Source: an uncultured Christensenellaceae bacterium (lineage in GTDB: Bacteria; Bacillota; Clostridia; Christensenellales; UBA3700). From it: a stretch of 64,000 nt of DNA. Made by a program: the position numbers and the translations under genes. Below are positions 57,108-64,000 of the stretch, piece by piece. The stretch is taken from positions 52,613-116,612 of the forward strand of contig CALWGZ010000007.1 in assembly GCA_944380285.1 (NCBI GenBank), read 5' to 3'. Each line of letters opens with the position of its first letter. Positions within the stretch are counted from its first letter, which is position 1. Under the pieces are notes generated by a model. It did no database searches. It was given only the letters and a program-made list of their open reading frames with translations, and was not told the DNA's origin.

Positions 57108-57461
57108 TCATTCTCCCAAAAGGTGGGCAAGCCCGAACACCGCTCCGCCCGGGCACGTCTCGACCGCAAGTCTTGTCGACCCGTCCACCGTCACGGTGAC
57201 GACGCCGCCGTCTATCTTTACGGTCACTCTTCCGCCGCGCCCTTCGCGTCGCAATGCGTCCTCGCATGCCGCCGCTATGTACTCTTCGCTGCCCTCGACG
57301 CCGTCGAGCGGCTCGATGACATACGCCGCCGCGTCCAACACGCCGAACGGATCGCCGTCGGTGTAGACCCTCAGCGTGACCGCCCCCGGCTTTGCAAAGA
57401 CGTTGACCAGCACGAACGCCGCAATGAGCGCCACGATCAAAATGACGACGACCTTTTTCAC
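57108..57461 (-). CDS. Small secreted or anchored protein before sleB
   Basis: The 117-residue product has an N-terminal hydrophobic segment, then about 90 soluble residues with repeated VTVKIDGGVVTVTVD beta strands. The start is GTG. It ends one base before sleB and so seems part of the sleB-ypeB operon, which suggests a role in the spore envelope; no family is recognised. Confidence 0.6.
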   Translation of the reverse strand: MKKVVVILIVALIAAFVLVNVFAKPGAVTLRVYTDGDPFGVLDAAAYVIEPLDGVEGSEEYIAAACEDALRREGRGGRVTVKIDGGVVTVTVDGSTRLAVETCPGGAVFGLAHLLGE

Positions 57462-57669
57462 ATCGGCGATTATTGCCTGCGGCGAAGCGGGATATACCTC
57501 GGCGCGCTCACCGCGATATCCGCGCCCTTTCAGCAGCAGTCAAAGCGCAAAAAAAAACGGCGCAAACTCTTGACAGGATCGGGCGCGCCGCCGCAAACGA
57601 AAAAGCGAAAAACCGCTCTTTGAGAAAATTTTTCAAAAAATGCGTCCGTCTCTCTTGACAAAACCGTAC
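57462..57669. other. Intergenic stretch before the sleB operon
   Basis: About 210 bases with no clear gene. A sigma-F or sigma-G promoter is expected here but no convincing one was found by eye. Confidence 0.4.
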
Positions 57670-57692
57670 AAAAAAACGCGCCTTGCGGCGCG
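57670..57692 (-). terminator. Terminator of ispE
   Basis: GCGCC-GCAA-GGCGC stem with GTTTTTTT on the minus strand, 15 bases after the ispE stop. Confidence 0.85.
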
Positions 57693-57706
57693 CAAATTCG
57701 CAGACC

Positions 57707-58525
57707 TCAAAGATATTCTATCGCTCGCGGCACCGTCTTTACGACCGCGCGATAATTCGCGTCGCAAAAGCCTCGCTCCAACGTCCGCCGCGCGTTGTCG
57801 GCGTCTGCTACGATCGAGCAGACCGCGCTGCCGCTGCCCGTCATCACCGCCTCGCCGAACGCGCCTGCCATCCTCTCTTTGAGCCGCGCTATTTCGGGAC
57901 ACAGCGCGACCGCCGGCGCTTCGAGCACATTGTAGCGTGCGGTCTCCCCTCTCAAAACGCCGTCTATCCCCGCGCCTTGCCGCCCGATCTCGTCATATTT
58001 GCGGTAGACCTCTGCGGTCGAACCGCCCCTGTCCCGACGGGCGATAACGATGTCAAGCTCGCTTTGTCTCAACGGCTCGATCAGCTCTCCCCTGCCGCGC
58101 ACGCGCGCCATCCCGCCGTGCATCATATACACGACGTCGCTGCCTATCGAGCGCGCCGCCTCTTCGGCGTCGGCAAGCGAGATCAGCCCCGCGTCCGCCG
58201 CATAGCGCAGCACCGCGCTCGCGTCCGCGGACGAGCCGCCCAGCCCCGCGCCGAACGGTATGCCCTTGACGATGTTGACCGCAAGCGGCGCGCCCGACAG
58301 CCTCTCGACCGCCGAAGCGGCACGGTAGGCGGTATTCTCGCCGCCGCAAGGCTTGCCGTCCATCGTCACCGCGACTTTTGCGGCGCGCGAAACGGCGAGC
58401 GTATCGAATACGCCCACCGTACAATTGATCATGTCGAGCAGATGATAGCCCTCGCCGTCCGTGCCCGTGATGTCGAGCGCGAGATTGAGCTTGGCGTACG
58501 CTCTCAATTCGGTCGTCTTGTCCAC
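57707..58525 (-). CDS. ispE: 4-diphosphocytidyl-2-C-methyl-D-erythritol kinase
   Basis: The 272-residue GHMP kinase has AYAKLNLALDITGTDGEGYH and the ATP loop PFGAGLGGSSADASAVL, plus VMTGSGSAVCSIV. It catalyses a step of the MEP isoprenoid pathway. The start codon is GTG. It follows the SPOCS gene by 12 bases. Confidence 0.95.
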   Translation of the reverse strand: MDKTTELRAYAKLNLALDITGTDGEGYHLLDMINCTVGVFDTLAVSRAAKVAVTMDGKPCGGENTAYRAASAVERLSGAPLAVNIVKGIPFGAGLGGSSADASAVLRYAADAGLISLADAEEAARSIGSDVVYMMHGGMARVRGRGELIEPLRQSELDIVIARRDRGGSTAEVYRKYDEIGRQGAGIDGVLRGETARYNVLEAPAVALCPEIARLKERMAGAFGEAVMTGSGSAVCSIVADADNARRTLERGFCDANYRAVVKTVPRAIEYL

Positions 58526-58537
58526 GACCTTATTATA

Positions 58538-60019
58538 TCACATCGCGAGCATTCTGTAAACCACGATCTTTTCGCCGCCCTCGGCGGGGAACTCCACGGA
58601 CGGATTGAAACTTTCGACCTCTTCCGCCCTCACGCAGAGCCGCTTGGCAAGATCCCACGCCGTCTCGCCCTTTTTCGCCGACACAACGACTATCGCCTCT
58701 CCGTCGTCTTCGAGCTTTTCGCCGACCGTCGCCTCGGTGACGACCGTCGCGCGACAAGTGCGCGTCGCGAGCGCAGAAAACGCCAGCGTCGCCCCGACTT
58801 CGATCTCGCGCCCGCGCTTGACCTTGGCGAACAGGTCGCAGCATCCCGCGCTCACGAACGCACAGTCGCCCTCTTTGACGTCTCGCGCTTCGTGGTCGAG
58901 CGCATAGGGCAGCTCCACCTTGACCGACGACTTGCCGCCGTCCTCCGTCTCGTATACGACGCAGGCGGTCACGACACCTTCGGTGACGATGCATCCGTCC
59001 TTCGTCGTGACCGAAGTCAGGTCGCACTCGGCGACCCGAGCACATACGACGCGCGCCGCGTCCGCCTCTCCGTCGGCTACGGACACGCTGCCCGAGATGC
59101 GTTCGCGGTATGCACCCGTGTCGACAATTTCGTCGAAAGACAGACACGGACACGAAAATTCGAGCTTGTGACACGGCGAGTAGACATCGCAGATCACCTC
59201 TTCGTCAAACTGCCTCAACACAAAGCCCGACACCGTCGCCTTCGCGGTGAGCGTGAGCGTTGCGTCGTCCGCCTTGCCGCCCACGTTGAGCGCGCTCTCC
59301 TTCATCGAGACGACCGCCAAAGCACAGCAGTTTTCGGGCGCGTCGATCGACTTTGCAAAGGGCATCGAGAAGGTCTTGCGGCACATCTCTCCGTCCGAAA
59401 GATAGATGACGTCGGCGCAGATCTCGCCGTCTATCGACAGCCCCGTCTCGGTAGCGGTCTGTTTGCAGATCACGGCGGCAGTCGTAAAGCCGAGCACCTT
59501 TTCCACGCCGCTGCCGACCGAATATTTTTCCTCTGTCTCGACCTCTGCGTCTATGTCGGCGACGGTCTCGATGAGCGAAAGTGTGCGCCTCTTTTCGCAC
59601 GTTCCGTCCTCGCCGTCGAACACGTCGAGGCTTTGCGTCTCGACCGCCGTCGGCGACAATTGCACGACTATCCTCACCGCGACCGAGTTGCCGCGCAGCT
59701 CGGTCTCAGTGTCCGCGATCGTCGCGTCGACAAGCGCTTTTGCGCCGTCGCCCACACCCTCGTCGGACAGCAGCTTTGAAAAGTCGGTGACGTGATCCGC
59801 CGAATCGACGCCCTCTTCCGTCTCGTATATCACGTTGACGCCGATCTTGCCCGACACCGCGATCTGCCCGGCGGTGATCGCGGCGCGTATGTCGCCGACG
59901 TCCGCGCTCACGCACAGCAGCGACTTGATCTCACTGTCCGCGCTCACATTGCACTCCACTACGAATTGTCCCGCCCCGAGTTTTCGGATGCGGTCGAATT
60001 GGATTTGTTTGGTTTGCAT
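58538..60019 (-). CDS. SPOCS (DUF3794) repeat protein with C-terminal LysM domain
   Basis: The 493-residue product has about three SPOCS-type domains in tandem and a LysM domain at the C-terminus (about residues 445-493; KKGETAWDLAKRLCV). Such proteins are spore coat or cortex-associated in Clostridia. The start was set at MQTKQIQFDRIRKL with GAGGG upstream. It is followed by ispE. Confidence 0.9.
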   Translation of the reverse strand: MQTKQIQFDRIRKLGAGQFVVECNVSADSEIKSLLCVSADVGDIRAAITAGQIAVSGKIGVNVIYETEEGVDSADHVTDFSKLLSDEGVGDGAKALVDATIADTETELRGNSVAVRIVVQLSPTAVETQSLDVFDGEDGTCEKRRTLSLIETVADIDAEVETEEKYSVGSGVEKVLGFTTAAVICKQTATETGLSIDGEICADVIYLSDGEMCRKTFSMPFAKSIDAPENCCALAVVSMKESALNVGGKADDATLTLTAKATVSGFVLRQFDEEVICDVYSPCHKLEFSCPCLSFDEIVDTGAYRERISGSVSVADGEADAARVVCARVAECDLTSVTTKDGCIVTEGVVTACVVYETEDGGKSSVKVELPYALDHEARDVKEGDCAFVSAGCCDLFAKVKRGREIEVGATLAFSALATRTCRATVVTEATVGEKLEDDGEAIVVVSAKKGETAWDLAKRLCVRAEEVESFNPSVEFPAEGGEKIVVYRMLAM

Positions 60020-60253
60020 AGTCCACCCTCGCAAGTTTTCTACCTCAAATATATGCGCTCTTTGGCGGGATATGCAGCGCGAAACGGCGCGAATTTTCGG
60101 ACATTTCTTTGTACGCGGTTACCAACTTGCAAATTGTGTATAAATACGCATTTCAAATTTCCTCCTGCGAACCGATGTACGGCATTATCATTGCCGCCCG
60201 CAAGTCGAATTTGTTTGCCGAGTCAATTAAATTTTCCCAAAAAATGTCTACAC

Positions 60254-60284
60254 AAAAAAAGGAACGCGCGCGGCGTTCCTTTTC
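60254..60284 (-). terminator. Terminator of the DtxR-family gene
   Basis: GGAACGC-GCGCG-GCGTTCC stem flanked by A- and T-runs on both sides, so it probably works on both strands. Confidence 0.88.
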
Positions 60285-60286
60285 CC

Positions 60287-60661
60287 TTACTCTTTGATAT
60301 AATTTCGAAACACTCTCATCATCTCGTCGGAGACGACGTGTTCCATGCGGCAGGCGTTTTCTTCGGCAAGTTCGAGGTTTGCTCCGAGCTTCATAAGCGC
60401 CTTAGTAAGCGTCTGATGCCGCTCGTATATGCCCTCTGCCTTTTTTCTGCCTGCGTCGGTGAAACTCAGATTTCCCGTTTCGCGGTCGATATGGATAAAC
60501 CCTTTCTTTTCAAGGAGATTGACGCCGCGCGAAACGCTCGATTTGGCAAGACCGAGTTCGTCTTTGACGTCCACGGCGCGCACGTTCGGCTGTCCTTTAT
60601 GCAGCAAAAGAATGGTCTCCAAATACATTTCTTCCGACTCTCTCGTCCTGTTGACAGCCAT
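60287..60661 (-). CDS. DtxR/MntR-family metal-dependent regulator
   Basis: The 124-residue product has MYLETILLLHKGQPNVRAVD and LAKSSVSRGVNLLEKKGFI, the winged-helix of DtxR/MntR proteins, then the dimer domain with Glu/His metal ligands (ACRMEHVVSDEMM). It is short, without an SH3 domain, like MntR. It probably controls the ZIP gene nearby. Manganese or iron as effector cannot be told. Confidence 0.9.
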   Translation of the reverse strand: MAVNRTRESEEMYLETILLLHKGQPNVRAVDVKDELGLAKSSVSRGVNLLEKKGFIHIDRETGNLSFTDAGRKKAEGIYERHQTLTKALMKLGANLELAEENACRMEHVVSDEMMRVFRNYIKE

Positions 60662-60693
60662 ATGCGCACCTCATCATATCATTTTCGATATTT

Positions 60694-60722
60694 ATTATAC
60701 TATTTTCTACGGCAAAAGTAAA
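60694..60722 (-). promoter_or_regulatory. Promoter of the DtxR-family gene
   Basis: TTTACT (60717-60722) and TATAAT (60694-60699), 17 bases apart. The segment is a diverged copy of the promoter at 61473-61501. Confidence 0.8.
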
Positions 60723-60902
60723 GAGAAAACGCGGGACGTTAACATACGCTAACGGAAATAATCTTTTATCCTAAAGCGACGTCCAGCGCCATCATCACGA
60801 CAAAGCCGAGCATTGCGCCCCATGTGCCGAAATGCGGGTGTTCGGAAAGATGTGCGTCGGGGATCAGATCTTCCACGACGACGAATATCATTGCGCCTAC
60901 GC
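60721..60902 (-). repeat. Left copy of a duplicated ZIP-gene end
   Basis: About 180 bases nearly identical to 61500-61681, at a constant offset of 779 bases. It spans the 3' end of the ZIP gene and the spacer in front of the promoter. Confidence 0.85.
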
Positions 60903-60905
60903 GAA
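60766..60905 (-). pseudogene. C-terminal fragment of a ZIP transporter
   Basis: The last 45 or so residues of the ZIP transporter (PDAHLSEHPHFGTWGAML onward to LDVALG) are duplicated here next to the DtxR gene. Upstream in-frame sequence is unrelated, so this is a broken copy made by duplication. Confidence 0.8.
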
Positions 60906-61059
60906 TGCGACATTTCTTTTCGATAAAATAATGCTTATCGCTACAAGCACTAAACCTATAAGCAATAAAACGGTAAAGCAAGTTCTTTTTCTGCCCGCCA
61001 AGATCTTATTCATGAAATTATTCCCCCATTATAAATATTGTAAATAAGTTAAAAAATAT

Positions 61060-61305
61060 TTAGTTGTTGCGCTCTTTTTCTTCCAACTCTTTGATTTTTT
61101 TATCTATGTATTTGCGAATAAAGATACATAACAGTATAAGTCCAAGCGCAATTCCGAACAATATTAGGCTTCCCCACCATATTGTAGGCATAGCAATAAG
61201 AATAATTATCGCCAACAATAAAAATACTGTAGCAGCGATAGGCATCATTACACCTAAAATCTTACGATTTAATTTATATACATCTAATAATGAATATGTT
61301 TTCAT
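61060..61305 (-). CDS. Small two-helix membrane protein, AT-rich
   Basis: The 81-residue product begins MKTYSLLDVYKLNRKILG and has two hydrophobic helices (about residues 18-40 and 45-66), then a charged KKIKELEEKERN tail. It lies inside the AT-rich insert between the two copies of the ZIP-gene end. No ribosome binding site is convincing and an earlier start at 61338 is possible. Function unknown. Confidence 0.45.
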   Translation of the reverse strand: MKTYSLLDVYKLNRKILGVMMPIAATVFLLLAIIILIAMPTIWWGSLILFGIALGLILLCIFIRKYIDKKIKELEEKERNN

Positions 61306-61472
61306 ATCAATCACTATTCTGCCACAAAGCATCAGCACAAATAGGAATAAAGTGATGGTTGCGGCAGCCTTTCTATATTTTCTTTTTGTCTATTTTGTTG
61401 TATAATATAGATTTATCACTAAAGAAGAGATCAAACCTATGCGAGCCTCTCCTTATATCATTTAGTAATTTT

Positions 61473-61501
61473 ATTATATTATTACTTCCGACAAATGTCA
61501 A
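61473..61501 (-). promoter_or_regulatory. Promoter in the right copy of the duplication
   Basis: TTGACA (61496-61501) and TATAAT (61473-61478), 17 bases apart. Downstream a ribosome-binding-site-like GGAGAGG and a degraded start (CGCATAGG instead of CGCATATGG) resemble the start of the DtxR-family gene. Confidence 0.75.
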
Positions 61502-61681
61502 GAGAAAACGCGAAGCATTAACATACGCTAACGGAAATAATCTTTTATCCTAAAGCGACGTCCAGCGCCATCATCACGACAAAGCCGAGCATTGCGCCCC
61601 ATGTGCCGAAATGCGGGTGTTCGGAAAGGTGCGCGTCGGGGATGAGATCTTCTATGACGACAAATATCATTGCGCCCGCAG
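61500..61681 (-). repeat. Right copy of the duplicated ZIP-gene end
   Basis: The complete gene carries this copy; it matches the left copy at 60721-60902 at a 779-base offset. Confidence 0.85.
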
Positions 61682-62336
61682 CGAACGCCAAAAACCACGG
61701 CTGTGCCGCCGTGAGATTTGCTGCAAGAAAATACCCGACGACGGCAAATACAGGTTCCACCGCTCCGCTGCCCATGCCGTATAAAAAGGCCTTGCCGCGG
61801 CTGCCCGTCGCCGTTTTCAGGGGCAAAGACACCGCCGCGCCTTCCGGAAAATTCTGTATCGCCATGCCCACGGCAAGACCGAGCGCGGAAACAAACGCGC
61901 CTTCCTCTCCGAGCGCTGCCGCCGCGCCGAACGCAAAACCTACGGCAAGTCCTTCGGGAATGTTATGTATAGTGACGGCAAGAAAGAGTTTAGCGGGCTT
62001 ATTTAAGTGGCTTTTTAAGCCCTCTTCCTCGTTTGTTCCCTTATGAAGGTGCGGTACGAGCTTGTCAATAAGCACGAGAAACGCTCCGCCAAGAAGAAAA
62101 CCTGTGACGGCAGGCAGAAAACTCAATGCTCCGTATGTTTCTTCCGCGCCATCAATGGACGGAATGAGCAGCGACCAGACGGACGCCGCCACCATCACAC
62201 CCGAAGCAAACCCCAAAAACAGAGTATTGAGTTTGCCGGACATCTCTCCCTTGAAGAAAAATACAAACGCCGCGCCCGCAGTCGTCGCTATGAAAATGAT
62301 ACAAAAACCGAGTACGGTCATTGCAGTCGTCGTCAA
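61545..62336 (-). CDS. ZIP-family metal transporter
   Basis: The 263-residue product has about eight membrane helices and the ZIP motifs HNIPEGLAVGF and QNFPEGAAVSLPL that form the metal site. It is of the GufA/ZupT type and imports zinc, manganese or iron. The start is likely TTG (62334-62336), because GGAGGG is five to six bases upstream, while the next ATG is 15 bases later. It follows the methyltransferase gene. Confidence 0.9.
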   Translation of the reverse strand: MTTTAMTVLGFCIIFIATTAGAAFVFFFKGEMSGKLNTLFLGFASGVMVAASVWSLLIPSIDGAEETYGALSFLPAVTGFLLGGAFLVLIDKLVPHLHKGTNEEEGLKSHLNKPAKLFLAVTIHNIPEGLAVGFAFGAAAALGEEGAFVSALGLAVGMAIQNFPEGAAVSLPLKTATGSRGKAFLYGMGSGAVEPVFAVVGYFLAANLTAAQPWFLAFAAGAMIFVVIEDLIPDAHLSEHPHFGTWGAMLGFVVMMALDVALG

Positions 62337-62357
62337 ATCTGCCCTCCTTTCGTGCCG

Positions 62358-63149
62358 TTACTTTTTCCCGACCAACAGTTTGGAATGAGCGAGCATATAT
62401 GCCCTGCTCTCTTTCTTTGTCAGGAACGATCCGTCCGTCGTATCGACAAGCTCGACCTTTTCATAACCGCACTCTTTCAGCTTTTTCACAAACGCCCGCA
62501 TATCGCCGTATTCGCGCGGCGACATGATGTCGTGAATGGCGAATGTGCCGCCCTTTTTCAGCACGCGCAGCGTTTCCGAAAGAAGCTGCTGCTTATCCTT
62601 GCCCTTGATGTTGTGATAGACATAGTTGCTCGTCACGGCGTCGAACGTTTTGTCCGGAAAGTCGAGTTTTACGGCGTTCCCGCGCAAAAATGATACGTTT
62701 CGCACCCCTTCCGCCTCTGCATTGCGTTCGCAGAGCGGAAGATTGAACGAGGCGTATTCTTTGCCCCAGCGGTCTATGCCGACCATCTGCGCGCGCGGAT
62801 TGCGCTTTGCACAGGCGATGGTAAGCGCCCCGCTGCCGCATCCGACATCCAACCCCTTTCCTCCGTCCGACAATGCAACGTATTGCGCAATGCCTTCGAT
62901 CACCCGTTTTGAAACCTGCTTTTTGCCGTGATACGAGAAGGCGCAATACATATTTGCAAATATGCCCGTCAGGACGGCAAACAGCAAAAACGCTGCGCCA
63001 AAGAGAACGCCGAGCGCGATGCGCAGCCCGCCCTCCGTCGCCACGCCCGCCATGCCGAACACGATACATAAGGCAAGGCAGATAATCGCCATGCCGCCGA
63101 GGAGAAACAACAACCCTCTCGGCACCCAATTCTTATAATCCGGTTTCAT
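62358..63149 (-). CDS. Membrane-anchored class I SAM methyltransferase
   Basis: The 263-residue product has two N-terminal membrane helices (about residues 12-35 and 42-65), then a class I methyltransferase domain with LDVGCGSGALTIA and HDIMSP. The substrate is unknown. It is the gene before the ZIP transporter. Confidence 0.85.
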   Translation of the reverse strand: MKPDYKNWVPRGLLFLLGGMAIICLALCIVFGMAGVATEGGLRIALGVLFGAAFLLFAVLTGIFANMYCAFSYHGKKQVSKRVIEGIAQYVALSDGGKGLDVGCGSGALTIACAKRNPRAQMVGIDRWGKEYASFNLPLCERNAEAEGVRNVSFLRGNAVKLDFPDKTFDAVTSNYVYHNIKGKDKQQLLSETLRVLKKGGTFAIHDIMSPREYGDMRAFVKKLKECGYEKVELVDTTDGSFLTKKESRAYMLAHSKLLVGKK

Positions 63150-63185
63150 TCGTATCCTCCATTACCGTACATACCATATTTCCGA

Positions 63186-63668
63186 CTAAAATAACGTCAA
63201 TATATATCCGTCTACTAAAGCGATTATCAGATACATCACAACTCCCCTGATAAACGACCATATATGTTTTTTCGGATTCCGATACAATTCTTTTTCGGGT
63301 ATTTTTGTAAAACGAATGCGTTTTGTATTCCGCCACCATAAAAGGTCAATGACCAGAAAATCAAATACGTTCAGACTTTGCCCCATAATGGTCAGGGAAA
63401 CAAAATTTTGCAAAAAGCTGCTGTCTCTGATAAACAGTCCCAAAATGAAAAATAAAAACAAGAACAACAAAAAATTCAACAAAAATACCGCCGCTTTACT
63501 GTGTTCTTTATAGCGCCCACGATATTCTGCAATTTCGTTTATCAGATTTTGAACCTCATCCGGATATGACGAATAATTTTTCAAGTTCTTCTCGTCAGTC
63601 CCCGTTCCCAAAAAACATGACAGAAAAAAGACAATACATAAAGCCGTCGTTTCGATTGCTAAAATCAT
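63186..63668 (-). CDS. Hypothetical membrane protein with four helices
   Basis: The 160-residue product has about four hydrophobic helices (near residues 3-22, 58-82, 85-110 and 139-158) and no known motif. It lies between two methyltransferase genes and is AT-rich compared with the ribosomal block. Confidence 0.6.
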   Translation of the reverse strand: MILAIETTALCIVFFLSCFLGTGTDEKNLKNYSSYPDEVQNLINEIAEYRGRYKEHSKAAVFLLNFLLFLFLFFILGLFIRDSSFLQNFVSLTIMGQSLNVFDFLVIDLLWWRNTKRIRFTKIPEKELYRNPKKHIWSFIRGVVMYLIIALVDGYILTLF

Positions 63669-63699
63669 TTTCTATGCTTCCGTCCATATCTTTGCCGCA

Positions 63700-64000
63700 T
63701 CAGGGCTTTATCCCCTCGACGGCACACCACACTTTGCGCGTCTTATGGATTTTTATATCGGAAAACCCTGCTTTTCCCATAAGGGCAGCGAGCTGCTCCG
63801 CTGTATAGATCGTCATGCCTTCACAGCGTTTTGCCCAGAATTTTCCCTTTTCGGGATCGGTCATTTCAGAGGCAATCATGACTTTGCCGCCTTGTTTCAA
63901 TACGCGGCAAATCTCTTTCAGTCCGCGTACCGGATCCGGCCAGAAATATATGGATTCAAAGGACACCGCCCTGTCAAATGTATCGTCTCGATACGGCAGA
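63700..64000 (-). CDS. Class I SAM methyltransferase, 5' end outside window
   Basis: The visible C-terminal 99 residues have SFESIYFWPDPVRGL, ICRVLKQGGKVMIASEM and a final strand with KTRKVWCAVEG, typical of UbiE-like class I methyltransferases. The SAM-binding N-terminal domain is beyond the edge. The gene is in the same orientation as the next three. Confidence 0.85.
   Translation of the reverse strand, partial: LPYRDDTFDRAVSFESIYFWPDPVRGLKEICRVLKQGGKVMIASEMTDPEKGKFWAKRCEGMTIYTAEQLAALMGKAGFSDIKIHKTRKVWCAVEGIKP

Overview
The window comes from a GC-rich, endospore-forming anaerobic Firmicute of class Clostridia. Four things support this: the classical S10-spc-alpha ribosomal order with infA, map, adk and a KOW gene; the sporulation and germination genes (spoIIE, a gerA-type operon, sleB-ypeB, a SPOCS/LysM protein); a bifurcating-type [FeFe] hydrogenase operon; and strong sigma-A promoters. 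A Christensenellales-like gut lineage is plausible but cannot be settled from this sequence.

Layout. 1-7.7 kb: a truncated membrane-anchored protein, a metallo-beta-lactamase remnant with a small Cys-rich protein, a 1236-residue lipoprotein, an 0.8-kb non-coding block of palindromes and a helically phased TTGTCG array, and a CvpA-like protein. 7.7-23.5 kb: the ribosomal supercluster from rpsJ to rplQ, read on the minus strand from a clear promoter and 5' leader, with a second promoter before rpsM. 23.7-28.5 kb: an AAA ATPase, a repeat-rich non-coding block, and a metal-efflux module (ArsR regulator, split HMA protein, Zn/Cd P-type ATPase). 28.5-30.8 kb: a zinc-ribbon/SPFH pair. 30.8-37.4 kb: a six-gene polyamine operon preceded by a structured RNA that resembles raiA RNA. 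37.5-41.2 kb: a GPH sugar symporter, gltX and trmL. 41.4-45.6 kb: the hydABC hydrogenase operon with a possible Rex site. 45.7-60.0 kb: an acyltransferase-like membrane protein, gerA operon, spoIIE, an aldo-keto reductase/ECF/DUF1893 operon, ypeB-sleB, ispE and a SPOCS/LysM protein. 60.3-64.0 kb: an AT-richer stretch with a DtxR/MntR regulator, a ZIP transporter whose 3' end is duplicated, and two SAM methyltransferases.

How the genes fit together. Arginine decarboxylase and agmatinase make putrescine, which can enter either of two spermidine routes encoded in the same operon. HydABC can dispose of reducing equivalents as H2 and is probably NAD(H)-regulated through Rex. SpoIIE acts in forespore sigma-F activation, while GerA proteins and SleB/YpeB act in germination. 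The most unusual material is non-coding: the 10-bp-phased TTGTCG array, the twin hairpins and recombined repeats beside the P-type ATPase, the structured RNA before speD, and the segmental duplication around the ZIP gene. Two genes also appear to have leaderless promoters.
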